Positions 1-4,038 of a stretch of 7,649 nucleotides of DNA are shown piece by piece (positions within the stretch are counted from its first letter, which is position 1; each line of letters starts with the position of its first letter). Source of the stretch: JAUREX01 sp044356825. GTDB taxonomy: Bacteria > Pseudomonadota > Alphaproteobacteria > Rhodobacterales > Rhodobacteraceae. The notes under the pieces are model-generated. The model was given only the letters and a program-made list of their open reading frames with translations. It was not told the origin of the DNA and ran no database searches. Location of the stretch: contig JBIKVM010000145.1 in NCBI GenBank assembly GCA_044356825.1, forward strand, positions 1 through 7,649. Direction: 5' to 3'. A program made the translations under genes and the position numbers.

Positions 1-502
1 CGCGCGAGAAATCCTCGGGGTCGCCCGCGATGCAGCCCGCATCGGCCAGAAAGAACCGCGCATCGAAGCGCCGCGGCCGACCGGGCGGGGTGATGGCGCG
101 AAAGACGAAGCGCAGCCCGGCAGCCGAGGGCACGATGCCCTCCCATCCCGGCCAGGGGCCCTGCCCCTCGGATAGCCCGCCCCGCGGCCGCGCCAAGGCG
201 AGACCTGTCTCTTCCCAGGTTTCGCGGATCGCGGCCGCTGCGATCGCGGCGGGGGCGGGGGCACCGGGCTCCGAGAGGCGGCGCGCGCAGTCGGGGTGGA
301 GCGGATCGGCAAGGGCCATTTCCGCATCCGCCGCATCGACCGCACCGCCGGGAAAGACGAACTTCGAGGGCATGAACGCCGCACCCGCGCCCCGCTGCCC
401 CATCAGCACCTCGGGCCCTTCGGCGCGCCCTGTGCGCCAGAGGATCACGGTTGCGGCGTGGCGGATCGCCGTCGGCGCCCCCTCCTCGGGTCGGTCGGTC
501 AT
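1..502 (-). CDS. NUDIX hydrolase (3' end beyond the window)
   Basis: Partial; about 167 N-terminal residues are visible and the C-terminus lies left of position 1. The NUDIX half-motif R93-E-T-W-E-E-T-G100 matches the metal-binding REUxEExG core, and P51-G-G53 sits upstream in the place of the family's glycine. About 40 residues separate that glycine from the REUxEE helix instead of the usual dozen or so, which resembles the long-loop NUDIX proteins related to NUDT19/CoA pyrophosphatases rather than MutT. By family it would hydrolyse a nucleoside diphosphate linked to another group, with Mg2+ or Mn2+, in the cytoplasm; the substrate cannot be read from sequence. The ATG at 502-500 has GGAG six bases upstream and overlaps the stop of the DUF983 gene as ATGA, so the two genes are probably translationally coupled. 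From memory, DUF983 and NUDIX genes are often adjacent in Rhodobacterales; I could not check this. Confidence 0.88.
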   Translation of the reverse strand, partial: MTDRPEEGAPTAIRHAATVILWRTGRAEGPEVLMGQRGAGAAFMPSKFVFPGGAVDAADAEMALADPLHPDCARRLSEPGAPAPAAIAAAAIRETWEETGLALARPRGGLSEGQGPWPGWEGIVPSAAGLRFVFRAITPPGRPRRFDARFFLADAGCIAGDPEDFSR

Positions 503-915
503 GCGGGCTCCGTGCCGCCGAACCCGTGCATCCTGCGCGACCACTGCAGCCCGACGAACCCGCCCTTGAGCCGCGGCAGCAGCCACAGCGCGAGCGCGAC
601 CGTCGCAGCCGAAAACCCCGCGGCAAGCACGAGGGGATCGGGGCGGAACGTCACGAACACCCAGAAGATGGTCGGGGCGATGATCTTGCCCACGATCAGG
701 ATCGTCAGATAGGCCGGCCCGTCGTCGGTCCGCTGATGCGAGAGGTCCTCACCGCAGGCGGGGCAGGCCGGCGCGACGGTCAGGTATCCCGACATGATCC
801 GTCCCGTGCCGCAGGCCGGGCACCGACGGTGCAGGCCGCGCCACAGCGCGCGGCGCCAGGGTCGGTCATCGGGTGCATCCAAATGGGAAAAGTCTGCTGC
901 TTCGGTTCGGCTCAT
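499..915 (-). CDS. DUF983 family zinc-ribbon membrane protein
   Basis: 138 residues. The N-terminal part has W20-R-R-A-L-W-R-G and two CPxC pairs, C32-P-A-C35 and C51-P-A-C54, a likely zinc ribbon on the cytoplasmic side. Two hydrophobic segments follow, about residues 69-90 (after the DDGPAY motif) and 95-114, and a short basic C-terminus. This order, length and the 'RCPACG...G...' opening are typical of DUF983. The biochemical role of the family is unknown to me, so none is assigned. The ATG at 915-913 is chosen because GGAGG lies about eight bases upstream and the family starts shortly before the tryptophan motif; the same frame stays open much further upstream, but that stretch is antisense to the EF-hand gene and looks like a shadow. 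Its stop overlaps the NUDIX start. It is divergent from the EF-hand gene across a 135-bp gap. Confidence 0.9.
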   Translation of the reverse strand: MSRTEAADFSHLDAPDDRPWRRALWRGLHRRCPACGTGRIMSGYLTVAPACPACGEDLSHQRTDDGPAYLTILIVGKIIAPTIFWVFVTFRPDPLVLAAGFSAATVALALWLLPRLKGGFVGLQWSRRMHGFGGTEPA

Positions 916-1050
916 GTCCCGGCCCTCCCGCCGGATCCTTACGCCGATGGCCCGACGGACGAAAGCCCCCGAATTCCTGAAACTCCGCGACGGAAACGCG
1001 CGCGCCCCGCGTGGAAGGGTCATTGCAGCAACGTCCCGAAGGAGGACACG
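916..1050. promoter_or_regulatory. Divergent intergenic region
   Basis: 135 bp between two outward-facing starts, DUF983 on the left and the EF-hand gene on the right, so it should hold both promoters. On the plus strand, TGAAAC (978-983) and GGAAAC (992-997) are two GAAAC-containing elements 14 bp apart. They resemble -35 elements used by ECF sigma factors, and a GGTCAT lies at 1018-1023. The spacing from the second element to GGTCAT (20 bp) is longer than ideal, and no confident -10 can be paired with the first. AAGGAGG at 1039-1045 is the ribosome binding site of the EF-hand gene. The region is a plausible site of autoregulation by the sigma factor encoded downstream, but this is inference. 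Confidence 0.35.
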
Positions 1051-1578
1051 ATGAAGGTCAACAAGCTTGCAGGAATCACGCTCGGTGCCGCGACGATCGC
1101 CCTGATCGCGGGTGCGGCCATTGCAGCGGGCGGTGGCATGCACGGCGGGATGGGCGGCCATATGGGCGCTGCGGCCATGATCGCCGACCTCGATACCGAC
1201 GGGGATGGCAACATCTCGAAGGCCGAGATCGAGGCGCATCAGACGGCCGAGGCCAAGGCGTTCGATCCCGATGGTGACGGCAAGATCGCCCTCGCGGACT
1301 TCATCGAGGCCCACCGCGCCCGGGCCGCCGCCCGGGCCGCCGCTGCGGCCGAGGCCCATTTCGCCGCGCTCGACAGTGACGGTGACGGCAGCGTGTCTGC
1401 GACGGAACTGATGACGGGGAGGGGGCCGCTCGTCATGTTCGAGCGGCTTGACCGCAACGGGGACGGTGTGATCAGCAAAGATGAAATGCCCGAGGGCGGG
1501 CGCGGCGAAGGCCGCGGCCGGCACGAGGGGGGGCGGCATGATCATCGTGGCGGCTCTCACGGGCAGGCGGGCAACTGA
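1051..1578 (+). CDS. Exported four-EF-hand protein with Met/His-rich N-terminus and His-rich tail
   Basis: 175 residues. A signal peptide is evident: K2-K5 basic start, hydrophobic core about 7-22, AxA-type cleavage near residues 24-26, so it should be periplasmic or secreted. Next comes a Gly/Met/His stretch (about 27-43, M30, H31, M34, H37, M38, M43), then four EF-hand loops. Loop 1 is D48-x-D50-x-D52...E59. Loop 2 is D72-x-D74-x-D76 with Asp83 at the last position. Loop 3 is D108-x-D110-x-D112...E119. Loop 4 is D134-x-N136-x-D138...E145. An Ala/Arg helix (89-103) joins the pairs. The tail (149-175) is rich in Gly, Arg and His. By family it binds Ca2+; the Met/His and His regions could bind transition metals (inference). 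The start has AAGGAGG five bases upstream. It ends 36 bp before the sigma factor start, in the same frame, suggesting co-transcription. Role unknown: calcium buffer, metal scavenger or signal input are all possible. Confidence 0.88.
   Translation: MKVNKLAGITLGAATIALIAGAAIAAGGGMHGGMGGHMGAAAMIADLDTDGDGNISKAEIEAHQTAEAKAFDPDGDGKIALADFIEAHRARAAARAAAAAEAHFAALDSDGDGSVSATELMTGRGPLVMFERLDRNGDGVISKDEMPEGGRGEGRGRHEGGRHDHRGGSHGQAGN
1321..1344 (+). repeat. 12-bp tandem duplication inside the EF-hand gene
   Basis: CGGGCCGCCGCC is followed directly by CGGGCCGCCGCT, one mismatch. It encodes R-A-A-A twice in the helical linker between EF-hand pairs. The unit is a multiple of three, so copy-number change would alter linker length without a frameshift. 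Confidence 0.8.
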
Positions 1579-1604
1579 CGACCGGGATCCCGCAACGAAC
1601 GGGC

Positions 1605-1609
1605 GGAGG
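1605..1609 (+). promoter_or_regulatory. Ribosome binding site deciding the sigma factor's CTG start
   Basis: GGAGG lies five bases before the CTG at 1615-1617. No ATG, GTG or TTG exists in this frame between the EF-hand stop (1576-1578) and 1726. The site is therefore the main argument for CTG initiation. Confidence 0.6.
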
Positions 1610-1614
1610 CGACG

Positions 1615-2208
1615 CTGAGCAGGGTCGAGCACCCGGACCCGGGCGAGGATGCGCGCCTCCTCTCGGCCTATGCGGCGGGAGATCCGCAGGCGGCGGCCGC
1701 GCTTGTCGCGCGGCTGCTGCCGCGGGTGCTCGGGCTTGCAGCTCGCGTTCTGGGCGACGTGGCCGAGGCAGAGGATGTCGCGCAGGAGGCAATGCTGCGC
1801 CTGTGGCGCGCCGCGCCGGGCTGGAGCACCGAGGGCGGGGCAACGGTGGCGACATGGCTGCACCGGGTCGCGCTCAACCTCTGCATCGATCGTCTGCGGC
1901 GCCGGGGGCGGACGCAGCCGATCGAGGATGCCGCCGATCCCCCCGACCCCGCGCCAACCGCCGAGGCGCTGCTCATCGACGCGGATCGTGCGGATGCGCT
2001 GCGCTCGGCCCTTGGCCGGCTACCCGACCGGCAGCGGCGCGCCATCGTGTTGCGCCATTTCGAGGGCCTCACGAACCCCGAGATCGCGCAGGAACTCGAG
2101 ACGGGGGTCGAGGCCGTCGAGAGCCTTCTGGCCCGGGGGCGCCGCGCGCTTGCGGGCGATCGGGCCTTGCGTCACGAAACCGATCATGTCGAGGATGAAG
2201 CATCATGA
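1615..2208 (+). CDS. ECF-type RNA polymerase sigma factor, CnrH-like
   Basis: 197 residues from the CTG start. Region 2 (about 14-98) opens with A-R-L-L-S-A-Y-A-x-G-D-P-Q-A and contains A-E-A-E-D-V-A-Q-E-A-M-L-R-L-W (50-64), the conserved core-binding helix, then W-L-H-R-V-A-L-N-L-C-I-D-R-L-R-R (81-96). Region 4 (about 127-180) has L-P-D-R-Q-R-R-A-I-V-L-R-H and the helix-turn-helix ending E-S-L-L-A-R-G-R-R-A-L. That ending is characteristic of CnrH-type ECF factors. There is no region 1.1 or 3, as expected for ECF. It directs core polymerase to a small regulon, probably including its own operon. The next gene starts inside its stop codon (ATGA), typical of coupled sigma/anti-sigma pairs. Starting at GTG 1726 instead would delete the first half of region 2 and is unlikely. 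The family is secure; the start is less so. Confidence 0.9.
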   Translation: MSRVEHPDPGEDARLLSAYAAGDPQAAAALVARLLPRVLGLAARVLGDVAEAEDVAQEAMLRLWRAAPGWSTEGGATVATWLHRVALNLCIDRLRRRGRTQPIEDAADPPDPAPTAEALLIDADRADALRSALGRLPDRQRRAIVLRHFEGLTNPEIAQELETGVEAVESLLARGRRALAGDRALRHETDHVEDEAS

Positions 2209-2615
2209 TCCGCAAGGATGACGAGTTGCACCGCGACGAAGCGGACCTGCCGCCCCGGATCGCGGCTGGCTTCGCCGCGGCGCGCCGCGCGCCCGAACCC
2301 GAACCCTCAGAGGCCCTCGTGGCGCGGATCCTGGCCGATGCCCGGACGCACCGCCCGGCTCCGCTGCCCGAACCCGCACCCGTGGCACCGCAGCGGCCTG
2401 GGCTTCGCGAGAGGGTCGCCCTTGCGCTGCGCGTTCTGGCGCTTGGCGGGATGCAGACAGCAGCGCTTGGCGTCGGGCTCTGGCTCGGGGTGATGCAGCC
2501 CGGCATCGCGCCCGAACTGTTCGATCGGCTGGGCCTCGGGGCTGCGGCGGATGTCGCGCTGCTGCCGGATCATGCGGGGCTTGCAGAGTTTCTCGATCCC
2601 GAATCCGGAGGCTGA
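2205..2615 (+). CDS. Small single-pass membrane protein, probable anti-sigma factor
   Basis: 136 residues. The N-terminal half (1-70) is charged and Pro/Ala-rich, with an acidic start and predicted helices around 14-28 and 35-48. One transmembrane segment lies at about 72-97, and about 38 residues should sit in the periplasm. There is no cysteine, so it is not a zinc-binding (HxxxCxxC) anti-sigma factor, and I recognise no named domain. The assignment as anti-sigma factor rests on position: its start overlaps the sigma factor stop by four bases, and the membrane sensor follows three bases after its own stop. In the cnr/ncc metal systems of Cupriavidus the equivalent place is held by CnrY/NccY, a short membrane-bound anti-sigma factor with a cytosolic sigma-binding N-terminus. 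Similarity to CnrY itself cannot be claimed from sequence here. Confidence 0.65.
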   Translation: MIRKDDELHRDEADLPPRIAAGFAAARRAPEPEPSEALVARILADARTHRPAPLPEPAPVAPQRPGLRERVALALRVLALGGMQTAALGVGLWLGVMQPGIAPELFDRLGLGAAADVALLPDHAGLAEFLDPESGG

Positions 2616-2618
2616 CAG

Positions 2619-3140
2619 ATGGCCCAGACGACACCCGACACGGCACCACACCCGCCACGGCGCGGGCGCGGGCTTGTGATCGCTCTTGCAACGTCGCTCG
2701 CGCTCAACCTCGCAGTCGCCGGGGGGCTTGCGGGCGCCTTCCTGATCCACGGCTTTGACGATGACGGCGCCGCCGCCTTGCGCGATCCCGGCCTCGGGCC
2801 GCTCGGCGCGGCCTTCAGCCACAAGGACAGGGATGCCATGCGCGGAGCCTTTGCCGGCCGGCGCGACGAATTGCGCCGCTCTTTCGCCGATGACCGCGCC
2901 GATGCTGCCGCCCTCGCGCAGGTGCTGCGGACCGAGCCGTACGATGCTGCTGCGGTTTCCGCCGTGTTCGGGCGGATGCGGCAGCGTGCCCACGGACGCA
3001 TCGACGCGGGCCTTGCGACGGTCGAGAAGCACGTCGCGGGTCTCGGCCCGGCCGAGCGCGCGGACCTCGCGCAGCGGATTGAGGATGCCCTCGCCCGGGC
3101 GCCAAGACCGCGCTGGAGGATGCACGACCATACCCCTTGA
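2619..3140 (+). CDS. Periplasmic heavy-metal-sensor-like membrane protein (CnrX/Spy/CpxP type)
   Basis: 173 residues. A short basic N-terminus (P-P-R-R-G-R-G, 12-18) and one transmembrane segment (about 19-43) anchor a mostly helical periplasmic domain (about 60-163), as in the Metal_resist/Spy-CpxP superfamily. G-L-G-P-A-E-R-A-D-L (141-150) resembles the superfamily's LTxxQ-type turn. Possible metal ligands are H44, H68, M74, M120, H125, H138 and the terminal M168-H169-D-H171; there are no cysteines. By analogy with CnrX it would bind a periplasmic metal ion and control the membrane-bound anti-sigma factor. GGAGG lies at 2607-2611, seven bases before ATG, inside the end of the preceding gene. 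The three-base gap to that gene supports a joint sensor/anti-sigma complex. The metal specificity cannot be predicted, and a general envelope-stress cue is the main alternative. Confidence 0.75.
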   Translation: MAQTTPDTAPHPPRRGRGLVIALATSLALNLAVAGGLAGAFLIHGFDDDGAAALRDPGLGPLGAAFSHKDRDAMRGAFAGRRDELRRSFADDRADAAALAQVLRTEPYDAAAVSAVFGRMRQRAHGRIDAGLATVEKHVAGLGPAERADLAQRIEDALARAPRPRWRMHDHTP

Positions 3141-3172
3141 CCACGCGCGCCGCGGATCGCAAGGTCACGGGC

Positions 3173-3955
3173 ATGACGGCGATCTTGCACCGCGACATGC
3201 CCCATGCGCCGTGGCGCCGGCCGCACCGCCTGCCCGGGATTGCCCCGCTCGATCCCGACGCTTGGATCCTCATCGACGAGGCCTACGCACCCCAGATGGC
3301 CGAGCGCGACCGGCTGATCGCGACCATGCCCGATGCCGTCCATGCCCTGCTGCCCGGCGCGCGCCCGGCTGCCGATGAATTGCTGGCCCGCATCCTGACC
3401 GAGTTGCCCCGCCTGCCGGGCTTCGCGATCCACGACGGCGTGATCGAGCGGCCCGACGGCGTGCGCGTTCGCCCCGCCCCGGCAGAGCCCCTGTTGACGC
3501 TCGGCCGGCTTCTGCCCGAGGATTTCTGCCTGCTCGAACGCCCGCCCGGGTCTGACGAGCATGTGTTGACCGGCGCGATCTTGTGCTTTCCGGCGCGCTG
3601 GCGGCTTGCCGAGAAGATCGGCCGCCCCCTGATCGCGATCCACGACCCGGTACCGGCCTATGACGATGGCCTCGCACCCCGAGTACAGCGCCTCTTCGAC
3701 GGGATTCGGCCAGAGACGCCGCTCTGGCGGTCGAACGTGCTGCTCTATGCCAATCCGGCGCTCTATCAGCCCGAACGCGCCGCACCCGGAACGCCCGAGG
3801 CGGCCCTGGCGCCGCGCTATCTGCGCTCTGAGCGGCAGTGCCTGATCCGCCTGCCGCAAACGGGAGCCGTCGTGTTCTCGATCCGCACCTATCTGATGGC
3901 GCTCGAGGATCTGCCCGAAGGCGCGGCCGAGGGCGTCGCCGCAGTTTCGCCCTGA
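3173..3955 (+). CDS. DUF3445 family protein (heme-dependent oxidative N-demethylase-like)
   Basis: 260 residues from the ATG at 3173. Motifs run in the family's order: P-W near the start, L-P-G-I-x-P-L-D (20-27), D-E-A-Y-A-x-Q-M-A-x-R (35-45), D-F-C-L-L-E (117-122), C-F-P-A-R-W-R-L-A-E-K-I-G-R-P-L (138-153), I-H-D-P-V-P-x-Y (156-163), L-W-R-S-N (184-188), and L-R-S-E-R-Q-C-L-I-R-L-P (217-228) then S-I-R-T-Y (236-240). This is DUF3445, the family of the alpha subunit of heme-dependent oxidative N-demethylase; the characterised member demethylates dimethylamine. Cytoplasmic, no signal peptide. The substrate here is unknown and no partner subunits are in the window. A TTG at 3137 overlaps the previous stop and would add 12 residues unlike the family; ATG is preferred, though its ribosome binding site is weak. 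It lies 32 bp after the sensor gene, probably in the same transcript. Confidence 0.85.
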   Translation: MTAILHRDMPHAPWRRPHRLPGIAPLDPDAWILIDEAYAPQMAERDRLIATMPDAVHALLPGARPAADELLARILTELPRLPGFAIHDGVIERPDGVRVRPAPAEPLLTLGRLLPEDFCLLERPPGSDEHVLTGAILCFPARWRLAEKIGRPLIAIHDPVPAYDDGLAPRVQRLFDGIRPETPLWRSNVLLYANPALYQPERAAPGTPEAALAPRYLRSERQCLIRLPQTGAVVFSIRTYLMALEDLPEGAAEGVAAVSP

Positions 3956-4038
3956 AGGTGCATAAATGCATGCTCGATCAACCCTGACTTAATATTCGCC
4001 ATCGATCCTTCCCCCGAGCGCACCAGGCGAGGTGGAAG
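3956..4038 (+). promoter_or_regulatory. AT-richer intergenic region, likely promoter of the secretion genes
   Basis: This 83-bp gap is the least GC-rich stretch in the window. It holds TAATAT at 3990-3995, a good -10-like hexamer, but no convincing -35 17 bp upstream, so an activator may be needed. GAGGTGG at 4029-4035 is the ribosome binding site of the ABC gene. No hairpin followed by a T run is visible, so there is no evident terminator for the upstream operon and read-through is possible. Confidence 0.45.
3959..3970. promoter_or_regulatory. Short inverted repeat, possible operator
   Basis: TGCAT-AA-ATGCA, five-base perfect arms around two bases, about 20 bp upstream of the TAATAT element. 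It stands out against the GC-rich background and sits where an activator or repressor could act. The arms are short and chance cannot be excluded. Confidence 0.3.

Noticed and set aside
451..1050. Upstream extension of the EF-hand frame on the plus strand
   Set aside because: It would bury the signal peptide and cross the DUF983 gene antisense. ATG 1051 has AAGGAGG.
1051..1578. EF-hand protein as the cargo of the type I secretion pair
   Set aside because: It has an N-terminal Sec-type signal peptide and no RTX nonapeptides or C-terminal secretion signal.
916..1863. Upstream extension of the DUF983 frame on the minus strand
   Set aside because: The extension is antisense to the EF-hand gene. 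The ATG at 915 has a good ribosome binding site and the expected family length.
3137..3172. TTG start for the DUF3445 gene, overlapping the previous stop
   Set aside because: The added 12 residues do not resemble the family and ATG 3173 gives a typical start, though coupled initiation at TTG cannot be excluded.
2570..3859. Long open frame on the minus strand under the sensor and DUF3445 genes
   Set aside because: Composition is typical of a GC-rich shadow and both plus-strand genes have clear family motifs.
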